9,089 nucleotides of DNA from an uncultured Clostridia bacterium (GCA_944393755.1 CALYBF010000054.1:1-9089); one strand, 5' to 3'; shown: positions 1 to 6,633, counted from the first letter of the stretch. Program-made: numbers and translations. The notes: generated by a model not told the origin, from the letters alone.

Positions 1-333
1 AAATGGTCGTAATTTTATATCTTGTAAATTTTCACCTGTTTCATCATAAGCTTTATCTGCTTCCATATATCTTTTACGTACTTTATTATCTATACTTCTA
101 GAGGCTTTAAATCTAGATGTCATACTTACTCCATAAGAAGGATATCTTTTATTTTGGTAAAACATTATAGTTGCTATTAAATATTTAAAATATTCTCTAT
201 ATTCAGGGTTATCATATAATTTTTTGTATGAATCTGATTCTTCTTTTATTGCTAAATCTCTAGCAATTTTAAGTTTAGAAGTTTCTAATAAATGATCTTT
301 TGGTATTTGTAAACCTTCTTTAAATTCGTTCAT
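1..333 (-). CDS. Unidentified protein, N-terminal 111 residues (possible RelA/SpoT-like domain)
   Basis: This is an open reading frame that starts with ATG at 333-331 and runs off the left edge of the window, so its C-terminus is missing. A Shine-Dalgarno GGAGTG lies 7 bases before the ATG, and a good promoter lies further upstream. The visible part is charged and mostly helical, with no signal peptide or membrane segment. Residues about 75-91 carry an S-R-F-K-x-S-R-S-I-x-N-K-V pattern. This loosely resembles the R-x-K-x-x-x-S-I-x-x-K segment of RelA/SpoT (p)ppGpp synthetase domains, and a charged stretch follows, before where the catalytic region would begin. That match is weak and made by eye, so the function should be treated as unknown. 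Codons are typical of the window, and arginine is written AGA, CGT or CGA. Confidence 0.8.
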   Translation of the reverse strand, partial: MNEFKEGLQIPKDHLLETSKLKIARDLAIKEESDSYKKLYDNPEYREYFKYLIATIMFYQNKRYPSYGVSMTSRFKASRSIDNKVRKRYMEADKAYDETGENLQDIKLRPF

Positions 334-336
334 TTG

Positions 337-374
337 TAATCACTCCATTTACTGTATTTTTCCAAGAGTGATTA
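337..374. repeat. Inverted repeat across -10 and ribosome binding site
   Basis: TAATCACTC (337-345) and GAGTGATTA (366-374) form a perfect 9-base inverted repeat with a 20-base spacer. On the minus strand one arm overlaps the -10 box and transcription start, and the other includes the GGAGTG ribosome binding site of the gene starting at 333. The arrangement fits an operator for a dimeric repressor. That role is inferred from position only. Confidence 0.5.
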
Positions 375-399
375 TAGCACAAATAACTTAAAATGTAAA
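371..399 (-). promoter_or_regulatory. Promoter of the minus-strand gene at 333
   Basis: On the minus strand a -35 box TTTACA (399-394) is followed after 17 bases by TATAAT (376-371). The TGC just before the -10 makes it an extended -10. Transcription would start near 364, giving a leader of about 30 bases before the ATG at 333. This is a near-consensus sigma-A type promoter. Confidence 0.75.
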
Positions 400-417
400 T
401 GATTTTTAATACTTACT

Positions 418-951
418 TTAAACTATACCATTTGTGGGTATATATGTTTCGTCAGGTGGATATACATATTCATCATTAGGTTTATCTGTAGTTTTAATTT
501 CAGTTACTTTAACAATAGGCATATCGCCGTGATAACTTCCTTTTGTGATTTTTCCTGTTATATTTACCCACGTGTTATCTGAATAATTTTTTGCAGAATC
601 ACACTCACAAAGAAAACCAACTATTACACTTTGGTAATTAGATGAAATTATCATGTCTCTTGCTAAAACAAATTGATTATCCTCTAAATCTAAAACACGA
701 TATACATATCCTGTAAAACTAATTTCTACACCTACATAATTATCTATATTTTCGTGTACTGCTTTTAAAACATTTGTATAATTACTACTTTCTATTGTAT
801 TTACCTTATTAGTTATCTTACCAATATTTTTACTTCCACTAAATATTTTAAATATTACAATTGATAAGATTGTTAATAAAACAATAAACATACATATAAA
901 AAATATTTTAAATAATTTATTTCCATTTACTTTAACATTAAAAACAAACAT
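418..951 (-). CDS. Membrane-anchored YcgQ/DUF1980-like (OB-fold type) protein
   Basis: This encodes 177 residues from ATG at 951-949, with GAGGCG 7 bases upstream. Residues about 12-37 form one hydrophobic membrane segment, and the rest should be extracytoplasmic. Residues 70-166 resemble the C-terminal domain of Bacillus YcgQ (DUF1980/TIGR03943): F-T-G-Y-V-Y-R (79-85), F-V-L-A-R (94-98), V-G-F-L-C-E-C (111-117), T-W-V-N-I-T-G (127-133), and the family-like ending P-x-D-E-Y-V-Y-P-P near 158-166. YcgQ normally pairs with the predicted permease YcgR. No such gene is next to it here, and the protein has only one membrane helix, so it is a stripped-down variant. Its function is not known. The gene is divergent from der and reads in the same direction as the gene at 333. 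Confidence 0.75.
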   Translation of the reverse strand: MFVFNVKVNGNKLFKIFFICMFIVLLTILSIVIFKIFSGSKNIGKITNKVNTIESSNYTNVLKAVHENIDNYVGVEISFTGYVYRVLDLEDNQFVLARDMIISSNYQSVIVGFLCECDSAKNYSDNTWVNITGKITKGSYHGDMPIVKVTEIKTTDKPNDEYVYPPDETYIPTNGIV

Positions 952-1053
952 ACAAACGCCTCATTTCGTTTTTATTGATTTTTATTAATATATATGAAAA
1001 GTTTTTAGATTTATTACAATAGTAAAAGATTAGATTGATTTTTTAAAGAAAAA

Positions 1054-1075
1054 TTCCATTTATATCACAATGGAA
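1054..1075. other. Small hairpin between the divergent genes
   Basis: TTCCATT (1054-1060) and AATGGAA (1069-1075) can form a 7-base stem with an 8-base loop. On the minus strand it is followed by a short T run, so it could weakly terminate leftward transcription. It lies upstream of the der promoter. Its function is uncertain. Confidence 0.25.
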
Positions 1076-1080
1076 ATTTC

Positions 1081-1109
1081 TTGCTTTTTCAATAATATTA
1101 TTGTAAAAT
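1081..1109 (+). promoter_or_regulatory. Probable promoter of der
   Basis: TTGCTT (1081-1086) and TAAAAT (1104-1109) are 17 bases apart. The -10 matches consensus at five of six positions, while the -35 is weak. A perfect 14-base palindrome, CAATAATATTATTG (1090-1103), fills most of the spacer. Transcription would begin near 1116, about 30 bases before the der ATG. Confidence 0.4.
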
Positions 1110-1145
1110 AATATTGTGAATTAAAAAGAAGAGAGGAAAATCAAA

Positions 1146-2489
1146 ATGTCAAAACCAATAGTAGCATTAATTGGAAAACCAAATGTAGGTAAATCAACAT
1201 TTTTTAATTATTTAGTAGGTTCTAGAATATCAATTGTAGAAGATACACCAGGTGTTACAAGAGATAGAATATATGCAGAAACAAATTGGAGAGGAAGAGA
1301 TTTTACTTTAATAGATACAGGTGGAATAGAACCAAATACAGATGATATAATACTTTCTCAAATGAGAGAACAAGCAGATTTAGCAATTAATATGGCAGAT
1401 GTAATAATATTTCTAACAGACGTAAAACAAGGTGTTACTGCAGCAGATAGAGAAATTTCTATTATGCTAAAAAAATCTAAAAAACCTATTGTACTTGTAT
1501 GTAACAAAGTAGATAATTTCGAAAGAGATAAAAACGAAGTATATGAATTTTATAATCTAGGAATAGGAGAACCACATCCTTTATCTGCAACAAACGGTTT
1601 AGGAATAGGAGATATTTTAGATGCGATTTATGAGAAATTTCCTAAAATTGATGAAGGAGAAGATGATGATAACAAAATAAAAGTAGCATTAATTGGAAAG
1701 CCAAATGTAGGAAAATCATCTTTACTAAATAAAATACTCGGAGAAAATAGAAGTATTGTAAGTGATATTGCAGGAACTACAAGAGATGCAATTGATTCTG
1801 AATTTGAAAATGAAAATGGCAAATATGTTTTTATTGATACAGCAGGTGTAAGAAAAAAGAGTAAAATAAAAGAAAATATAGAAAAATATAGTATTATGAG
1901 GACACTTTTAGCAATCGAAAGATCAGATGTATGTCTAATGATGATAGATGCAGTAGATGGAGTAACAGATCAAGATGCGAAGATTGCAGGAGAAGCACAC
2001 GAGGCAGGAAAAGGTGTTATAATAGTTGTAAATAAATGGGATGCTGTAGAAAAAGAAACTGGAACATTAGAAAAGTATAAAAAAGAAGTATATCAGAAAT
2101 TAAAATATTTATCATATGCACCAATTGTATTTATATCAGCTTTAACAGGACAAAGAGTAAATAAATTATTTGATATGATAAATGAAGTAGCAGAAAAAAA
2201 TGCTTTTAGAATATCTACATCTGTACTAAACCAAGTAATAAATGAAGCAATAGCAATAGTACAACCACCATCAGATAAAGGAAAAAGGCTTAAAATTTAT
2301 TATGGTACACAAGTGGGTAGTAAACCACCAACATTTGTTATATTTGTAAATGATAAAAAATTATTCCATTTTTCATATGAAAGATATTTAGTAAATCAAA
2401 TAAGGAAGGAATTTGATTTAACAGGTACACCAATTAGAATAATTGCAAGAGAGAAAAACGAAAAAGAAGCAAAGAAAGAAGGTTATTAA
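1146..2489 (+). CDS. der: Ribosome-assembly GTPase Der (EngA)
   Basis: Der is an essential cytoplasmic GTPase that acts in maturation of the large ribosomal subunit. The protein has 447 residues, close to the usual 430-490, and shows the diagnostic tandem GTPase layout. G domain 1 has the P-loop G-K-P-N-V-G-K-S at 10-17, T-P-G-V-T-R-D at 34-40, D-T-G-G at 57-60, N-K-V-D at 120-123 and S-A-T at 147-149. An acidic linker follows (about 168-176). G domain 2 has G-K-P-N-V-G-K-S at 184-191, A-G-T-T-R-D at 209-214, D-T-A-G at 231-234, N-K-W-D at 296-299 and S-A-L at 331-333. The KH-like domain fills roughly 355-440. ATG 1146 is preceded by GAGAGG at good spacing. It is the first gene of a run with plsY and gpsA, an order common in Clostridia. 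Confidence 0.98.
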   Translation: MSKPIVALIGKPNVGKSTFFNYLVGSRISIVEDTPGVTRDRIYAETNWRGRDFTLIDTGGIEPNTDDIILSQMREQADLAINMADVIIFLTDVKQGVTAADREISIMLKKSKKPIVLVCNKVDNFERDKNEVYEFYNLGIGEPHPLSATNGLGIGDILDAIYEKFPKIDEGEDDDNKIKVALIGKPNVGKSSLLNKILGENRSIVSDIAGTTRDAIDSEFENENGKYVFIDTAGVRKKSKIKENIEKYSIMRTLLAIERSDVCLMMIDAVDGVTDQDAKIAGEAHEAGKGVIIVVNKWDAVEKETGTLEKYKKEVYQKLKYLSYAPIVFISALTGQRVNKLFDMINEVAEKNAFRISTSVLNQVINEAIAIVQPPSDKGKRLKIYYGTQVGSKPPTFVIFVNDKKLFHFSYERYLVNQIRKEFDLTGTPIRIIAREKNEKEAKKEGY

Positions 2490-2491
2490 AA

Positions 2492-3130
2492 ATGATAGTA
2501 TATATTTTAATTGCAATAATTGCGTATTTAATAGGAAGTGTAAATTTTTCAGTAATATTAAGTAAAAAATTTGCAGGATTTGATGTAAGAGAAAAAGGAA
2601 GCGGAAATGCAGGAACTACAAATATGCTTCGTTCTGTAGGAAAAAAAGCAGCTGCAATTACTCTTATATGTGATATATTAAAAGGAGTAGTTGCAATTGG
2701 AATTGCAATTTTACTTGGATATATTCCAGATATGAATAAAGAATTATTATTACAAATAGCAGGGGTAGCAGTTATACTTGGACATACTTTTCCAGTATTC
2801 TTTGGATTTAAAGGTGGAAAAGGTGTTGCAACATCACTTGGTGTTTTACTTTTAAGTAACTGGCAAATAGGACTTATTTGTTTAGTATTTGCATTAGTAT
2901 TAATGATATTAACAAGGATGGTATCTGTAGGTTCTTGTGCAGCTGCAATACTTTTCCCTGTACTTACATTATTTATAAATGAACATTATACAGTATTGAC
3001 TGAAGGAAAATCTGGAAATGTATATTTTATATATAGTGTAATTTTAGCCATTATAGTTTTATTTAATCACAGAGAAAACATAAAAAGATTATTAAATGGA
3101 ACAGAAAATAAAATAAGTTTTAATAAATAA
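2492..3130 (+). CDS. plsY: Acyl-phosphate:glycerol-3-phosphate acyltransferase PlsY
   Basis: PlsY is the integral-membrane enzyme that transfers an acyl chain from acyl-phosphate to glycerol-3-phosphate, giving lysophosphatidic acid, the first acylation in phospholipid synthesis. The 212 residues match the family length of about 190-220. All three conserved cytoplasmic motifs are visible: G-S-G-N-A-G-T-T-N (36-44), G-H-T-F-P-V-F-F-G-F-K-G-G-K-G-V-A-T (97-114), and the C-terminal N-H-R-E-N-I-K-R-L-x-x-G-x-E (192-205). Hydrophobic segments lie at about 1-20, 52-76, 84-100, 114-140, 145-163 and 176-191. The ATG follows the der stop by only 2 bases, and its AAGAAGG ribosome binding site lies inside the der end, so the two are probably translationally coupled. 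It sits directly before gpsA, which makes its substrate. Confidence 0.97.
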   Translation: MIVYILIAIIAYLIGSVNFSVILSKKFAGFDVREKGSGNAGTTNMLRSVGKKAAAITLICDILKGVVAIGIAILLGYIPDMNKELLLQIAGVAVILGHTFPVFFGFKGGKGVATSLGVLLLSNWQIGLICLVFALVLMILTRMVSVGSCAAAILFPVLTLFINEHYTVLTEGKSGNVYFIYSVILAIIVLFNHRENIKRLLNGTENKISFNK

Positions 3131-3213
3131 AATGAAGAATATGTATATTTTATTAGAGAATATAATAGAAGTAGAAATAATTGCATATGTTAAACAAAGG
3201 AGATAGATATAAG

Positions 3214-4204
3214 ATGAAAAATATAGCAGTAATAGGAAGTGGCAGTTGGGGAGTAGCACTTTCAGTATATTTAGCAAATATAGGATGTAATGTTAAAGTA
3301 TGGTCTTTTGAAGAAGAAGAAAAAGATATAATAAATAATGAAAAAAGATGTAAATTTTTAAAAGATGCAGTAATACCAGATAATGTAAAATGTTATACAA
3401 ATTTTAAAGATGTAATTGAAGATTCAGAAATAATTCTTCACGTAACACCTTCAAAATTTACAAGAGAAATATTTAAACAATATAAAGAATATGTAGGAAA
3501 TAGACCAATTATAATTTGTTCTAAAGGTTTTGAAAAAGATAGTTTAAAAACTTTAGATGAAGTAATTTTAGAAGAAAAACCAGATGCAAAAGTAGGCGTT
3601 TTATCTGGTCCTAGCCATGCAGAAGAAGTTGTATTTTTAATTCCCACAGTTTTAGTTATAGCATCACACAATGAAGAAGTCTTAAAAGTTGTACAAGATA
3701 CTTTTATGTCAGAAAATATGAGAATATATACATCAGATGATGTAAAAGGAGTAGAATTAGGAGGAGCTTTAAAAAATATAATAGCATTTTGTGCTGGTGT
3801 TGCAGCAGGTATAGGACTTGGAGATAATAGCTTTGCAGCATTAGTAACAAGAGGCTTGGGAGAAATCTCAAGGCTTGGAATAAAGCTTCGGAGGAAAAAG
3901 AGAAACTTTTTATGGTTTAAGTGGTTTAGGAGATTTAATGGTTACTTGTCTTAGTGAACATAGTAGAAATAGAAGAGCAGGTAAATTAATAGGACAAGGA
4001 AAAACTTTAGATGAAGCAAGAAAAGAAGTTGGTATGGTAATTGAAAGCATAGATAATATAGATGTAGCATATGAGCTTGGTAAAATAAATAATGTTTATA
4101 TGCCAATTACTGAAACTGTTTATAATGTTATTTATAATGGTCTAAAACCAGAAGAAGCAGTAAAAGAATTGATGACAAAAGAAAAAAAAGGAGAATTAGA
4201 GTAA
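3214..4204 (+). CDS. gpsA: Glycerol-3-phosphate dehydrogenase GpsA, interrupted by a +1 frame break
   Basis: GpsA reduces dihydroxyacetone phosphate to glycerol-3-phosphate with NAD(P)H, supplying PlsY. Translation starts at ATG 3214, after AAAGGAGAT; an upstream TTG at 3181 would only add residues before the Rossmann strand. Visible are the nucleotide-binding G-S-G-S-W-G (8-13), S-G-P-S-H-A-E-E (131-138), L-G-G-A-L-K-N with likely catalytic Lys187 (182-188), and G-D-N-S with T-R-G-L (203-215). After Leu225 (CTT 3886-3888) the frame meets CGG and diverges, stopping at 3954. Dropping the C at 3889 continues as L-G-G-K-R-E-T-F-Y-G-L-S-G-L-G-D-L and runs to TAA 4204, giving about 329 residues, the normal length. 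The C-terminal half keeps S-R-N-R-R and the P-I-T-E-T-V-Y segment. It is a recoded gene, a recent pseudogene or a sequencing artefact; both halves are well conserved. Confidence 0.93.
3886..3892 (+). other. Frame-break site in gpsA: CTT-C-GGA
   Basis: The zero-frame codons read CTT CGG AGG. Skipping C3889 gives CTT GGA GGA, which restores the conserved Leu-Gly-Gly-Lys of GpsA. The extra base is not in a homopolymer run. It shares the T-CGG-A context with the site at 8492-8498. Confidence 0.8.
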
Positions 4205-4221
4205 ATTACATAAATTTTGGT

Positions 4222-4227
4222 TATAAT
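4222..4227 (+). promoter_or_regulatory. Possible -10 box before the zinc-ribbon gene
   Basis: A perfect TATAAT lies in the 50-base gap after gpsA, 28 bases before the next ATG. No convincing -35 box stands 16-18 bases upstream. It may give the downstream genes their own transcript, but AT-rich DNA produces such hexamers easily. Confidence 0.3.
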
Positions 4228-4254
4228 ATCTAAAAAAGAAAGGGTTGAATAGAT

Positions 4255-4779
4255 ATGGAATTTTTAGATAAGTTAGGTAAAAAAGCTAGTGAGGCATATA
4301 AAATAACAGCTGATAAAACAGGTAAACTAGCAAAAGAAACAAAGTTAAAATTTAAAATAGGAGACTTAAGAACTAAAATTAGTGATTTATATGAAGAAAT
4401 AGGTAAAAAAGTATATGAAGCACATATTAGAGAAGATGAAGAGGAAAAAGATGGTATAAAAGAAGAACTTAAAAGTTTATGTGTAAAAATTGATGTGTTA
4501 AGTGATGAAATAGAAGATTTATTAAAACAATGTTTAGAATTAAAGGATAGAAAACAATGTAAAAATTGTTATACAGAAATGGATAAAGAATATGAATATT
4601 GTCCAAAATGTGGAGCAAAACAAGATGATGACGAAGAAAGTAGAGAAGTAATAGAAAAAGTAAATAATGAAGAAAAAGAACAAGAAGAAAATAATAATGA
4701 TAATTCTAAAAATTTAGAAAAAACAATAACAGTAGAATCAAATGTAGAAAATAATGATAAAGACGAAGAAGAGGAATAA
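4255..4779 (+). CDS. Coiled-coil zinc-ribbon protein with acidic tail
   Basis: This encodes 174 residues from ATG 4255, with AAAGGG about 10 bases upstream. The first 100 residues are Lys/Glu-rich and predicted helical, with a long coiled-coil pattern at about 33-98. A zinc ribbon follows, with Cys102-x-x-Cys105 and Cys116-x-x-Cys119 able to bind one zinc ion. Residues 123-174 are almost entirely Glu, Asp, Asn and Lys, so likely disordered. There is no signal peptide or membrane helix, so it should be cytoplasmic. Small proteins of this make-up are common in Clostridia, but I do not know a function. It lies between gpsA and dtd, and its stop is one base before the dtd start, so it is likely co-transcribed with dtd. 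Confidence 0.88.
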   Translation: MEFLDKLGKKASEAYKITADKTGKLAKETKLKFKIGDLRTKISDLYEEIGKKVYEAHIREDEEEKDGIKEELKSLCVKIDVLSDEIEDLLKQCLELKDRKQCKNCYTEMDKEYEYCPKCGAKQDDDEESREVIEKVNNEEKEQEENNNDNSKNLEKTITVESNVENNDKDEEEE

Positions 4780-4780
4780 A

Positions 4781-5221
4781 ATGAAAATTGTAGTACAAAG
4801 AGTAAAAGAAGCAAAAGTAGAAGTAGAAGGAAATGTAGTTGGTAAAATTGATAAAGGTTTTCTAGTATTATTAGGAGTAACACATAAAGATACTAAAGAA
4901 CAAGCAGATTATTTGGCTAAAAAACTATGTAAATTACGTGTTTTTAGAGATGAAAATGATAAGATGAATTTAAGCTTAAAAGATGTAGGCGGAAAACTTT
5001 TAATAGTTTCCCAATTTACACTTTATGCAGATTGTAGCGAAGGAAATAGACCTTCATTTGTTGAAGCAGCAAAACCAGAACATGCAGAAGAATTATATGA
5101 TTATTTTTGTAATAAATGTGAAAACGAATATGGTATAGAAGTAGAAAAAGGTATATTTGGTGCAGATATGAAAGTTAGCCTATTAAACGACGGACCTGTA
5201 ACAATAATCATAGAAAAATAA
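4781..5221 (+). CDS. dtd: D-aminoacyl-tRNA deacylase Dtd
   Basis: Dtd removes D-amino acids (and glycine mischarged on tRNA-Ala) from tRNA, a proofreading step in the cytoplasm. The 146 residues are the normal family length. The two active-site motifs of the dimeric enzyme are present: S-Q-F-T at 77-80, within S-Q-F-T-L-Y-A-D, and the Gly-cisPro motif N-D-G-P-V-T at 136-141. The family start M-K-I-V-V-Q-R-V is also clear. I chose ATG 4781 because it gives this canonical N-terminus and has GAGGAA at 4771-4776, inside the end of the preceding gene. An in-frame ATG at 4754 would add nine non-family residues. The stop codon directly abuts the stop of the convergent gene at 5222. Confidence 0.97.
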   Translation: MKIVVQRVKEAKVEVEGNVVGKIDKGFLVLLGVTHKDTKEQADYLAKKLCKLRVFRDENDKMNLSLKDVGGKLLIVSQFTLYADCSEGNRPSFVEAAKPEHAEELYDYFCNKCENEYGIEVEKGIFGADMKVSLLNDGPVTIIIEK

Positions 5222-5503
5222 TTAATAAGGATATCTTTCATATAAATATCTAATAATATTATCAGCATTGTTAGGAGAAACACAAATAAAAATGTCTTTA
5301 TCTAAAGATATCCACATTTTTATATTAAAATCTTCAATATTATCAATAAAAGTACCGATAATTTCAGCTAACTCTAATGGGTTAGCGTATTTTTTTTGCC
5401 AAGAAAGCTTATCATATATTTCTAAGTCAGTATTATAGAATTTACTTAAAAAACTATTTATTTCACCTTTTTCATTACTATATAAATTAACACTTGCTTG
5501 CAC
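5222..5503 (-). CDS. Small conserved-looking hypothetical protein
   Basis: This encodes 93 residues from a GTG start at 5503-5501, supported by AAGGAG 7 bases upstream; there is no ATG near this position. The protein is soluble, with no signal or membrane segment. It mixes hydrophobic and acidic residues, has the segments W-Q-K-K-Y-A-N-P (35-42) and I-G-T-F-I-D-N (49-55), and ends in R-Y-L-Y-E-R-Y-P-Y. I recall similar small proteins in clostridial genomes but know no family name or function. It converges on dtd with no gap: its TAA (minus) occupies 5224-5222 and the dtd TAA 5219-5221. No terminator hairpin is visible there, so the transcripts may overlap. Confidence 0.8.
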   Translation of the reverse strand: MQASVNLYSNEKGEINSFLSKFYNTDLEIYDKLSWQKKYANPLELAEIIGTFIDNIEDFNIKMWISLDKDIFICVSPNNADNIIRYLYERYPY

Positions 5504-5532
5504 CTTTTTTCTCCTTAATTTTTTTATTTTTT

Positions 5533-5581
5533 CTTTATTATTAGTATTAAAAATAGAAAAGATTTTATACTAAGAATAAAG
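5533..5581. repeat. Long inverted repeat between divergent genes
   Basis: Arms 5533-5547 and 5567-5581 match at 14 of 15 positions as an inverted repeat. Inside them AAAAT (5550-5554) and ATTTT (5562-5566) extend the stem to about 20 pairs with a 2-base bulge and a 7-base loop. No T run follows on either strand, so it does not look like a terminator. A TATACT (5566-5571) lies on the right arm and could be a -10 box for the plus-strand gene at 5634. A shared operator or leader structure is possible. Confidence 0.5.
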
Positions 5582-5633
5582 TAAATTAAAAATGTAAATA
5601 CTAGAAAAAATAGATAAAAAAGGAGCTGTTATT

Positions 5634-6566
5634 TTGAAAAAATATAAAAAATTTTTGTTTTTCTTTTTAATTTTGGTAATTATAATATTAAGTTTTTTTC
5701 TATATAATTCTATAAGCAATGAAAATAAAGATGATGGTAAAGAAAAAGCTTTATCTGAAATAGAATATTTAGAAAATAAGTTAGAATTATTATTTAATAA
5801 ATTAAACAATATTGAAAATAATAATTATAGCTTATCTGTTAAAAAAATAGAAGAAAGTTCTAGTAGCCAAAGTGGTAGTGAAAATAATAATGAAAATAGT
5901 GGAGAAAGCAGTGGAAGTAGTGAAGAACAAAGTAATAGTAGTAATAGCGAAGAAGAATCTGGAAATAGTTCTAATTCTAGTAGTGATAGTAAAGGTAATG
6001 ATGGAAATAATGAAGAATATAATTTAGAACAAAGTGGAATTTTAACAAACAATAATAATAATATTGATTGGAAAAGTATTAAATTAGAAGTAGAAAGTCT
6101 ATATTCTGAAGTTGCTACAATAACTTTAGATTTATATAGTTTGGGAATAAGTAGGGAAGATGTTTTAGGTTTTAACCAAGAATTAGATGATTTAACTATT
6201 TCTGTCAAAGAAGAAAATAAAGAAAATACATTAAGTAATTTATCAAAATTATATGATTATATTCCTAAATATTTAAAAAGTGTAACAAATGATGAGATTT
6301 TTATTGGTAAAATAGATACTAAAAACAATCTTTTTAAAGCTTATAGTATTTTAGATACTAAAAATTGGCAAGAAATTGGTAATAATGTAACTAATACTAT
6401 TAATAGTTTTTCTAATAATTTGTTAAATAAAGAAACAGACAAACAATATATTATAAATAAGATTTATATAATGTTAAATGAATTACAATCTGCAGTAAAT
6501 AAACAAGATGATTCTATTTTTCTTATTAAATATAAAAATATTTTAGAAGAGATTGATAATTTGTAA
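5634..6566 (+). CDS. Membrane-anchored protein with Ser/Asn/Glu-rich linker
   Basis: This encodes 310 residues from a TTG start at 5634, with AAAAAGGAG 9 bases upstream; TTG is favoured because it opens M-K-K-Y-K-K before the membrane segment. Residues 7-25 are one hydrophobic helix after a basic tip, so either an uncleaved anchor or a signal peptide, with no lipobox cysteine. Residues 34-64 look helical. Residues 74-128 are low complexity, nearly all Ser, Asn, Glu and Gly, as in an extracellular flexible linker. Residues 145-310 are predicted mostly helical, with repeated Leu/Ile spacing. The protein contains no cysteine. I do not recognise a family. It is divergent from the gene at 5503 and just upstream of rnpB, with no visible terminator between. 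Confidence 0.82.
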   Translation: MKKYKKFLFFFLILVIIILSFFLYNSISNENKDDGKEKALSEIEYLENKLELLFNKLNNIENNNYSLSVKKIEESSSSQSGSENNNENSGESSGSSEEQSNSSNSEEESGNSSNSSSDSKGNDGNNEEYNLEQSGILTNNNNNIDWKSIKLEVESLYSEVATITLDLYSLGISREDVLGFNQELDDLTISVKEENKENTLSNLSKLYDYIPKYLKSVTNDEIFIGKIDTKNNLFKAYSILDTKNWQEIGNNVTNTINSFSNNLLNKETDKQYIINKIYIMLNELQSAVNKQDDSIFLIKYKNILEEIDNL

Positions 6567-6596
6567 AATAAGTTTCAATTATGACATCGTGAACTG

Positions 6597-6626
6597 TTGA
6601 TTTACAGCTTGCTTTTGTGTTATAAT
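6597..6626 (+). promoter_or_regulatory. Promoter of rnpB
   Basis: TTGATT (6597-6602) and a perfect TATAAT (6621-6626) are 18 bases apart. TGT before the -10 (6618-6620) gives an extended -10. Predicted initiation near 6633 coincides with the start of the P1 helix of the RNA. Confidence 0.75.
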
Positions 6627-6633
6627 TATTTTG

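Noticed and set aside
952..1145. Riboswitch or T-box upstream of der
   Set aside because: The region is AT-rich with only short hairpins; none of the conserved blocks of known leader RNAs is visible.
1738..1742. TCGGA in der as a third frameshift site
   Set aside because: Here the codons are CTC GGA, so CGG is not in frame, and Der reads through without any break. It serves as a control for the two real breaks.
3889..3891. Reassignment of CGG to another amino acid instead of frameshifting
   Set aside because: Any single-codon reassignment would keep the wrong frame, which ends in unrelated residues and an early stop; only a one-base shift restores the proteins.
3938..4204. A separate 88-residue gene starting at ATG 3938
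   Set aside because: It is the C-terminal part of GpsA; family residues continue upstream of this ATG in the same frame (Y-G-L-S-G-L-G-D-L), so it is not an independent gene.
4205..4254. Terminator after gpsA
   Set aside because: No stem followed by a T run can be drawn in this 50-base gap, so read-through into the zinc-ribbon gene is likely.
4569..4883. Minus-strand open frame rich in Leu and Ser
   Set aside because: It is the antisense of the Glu/Lys-rich zinc-ribbon tail and dtd start, so its composition is an artefact of the opposite strand. The same holds for the minus-strand frames at 5825-6208, 7284-7580 and 8483-8911.
5850..6020. Tandem DNA repeat or CRISPR-like array
   Set aside because: The AGTAGT/GAAAAT-rich stretch has no constant repeat unit or spacer length; it is coding low complexity (Ser/Asn/Glu linker).
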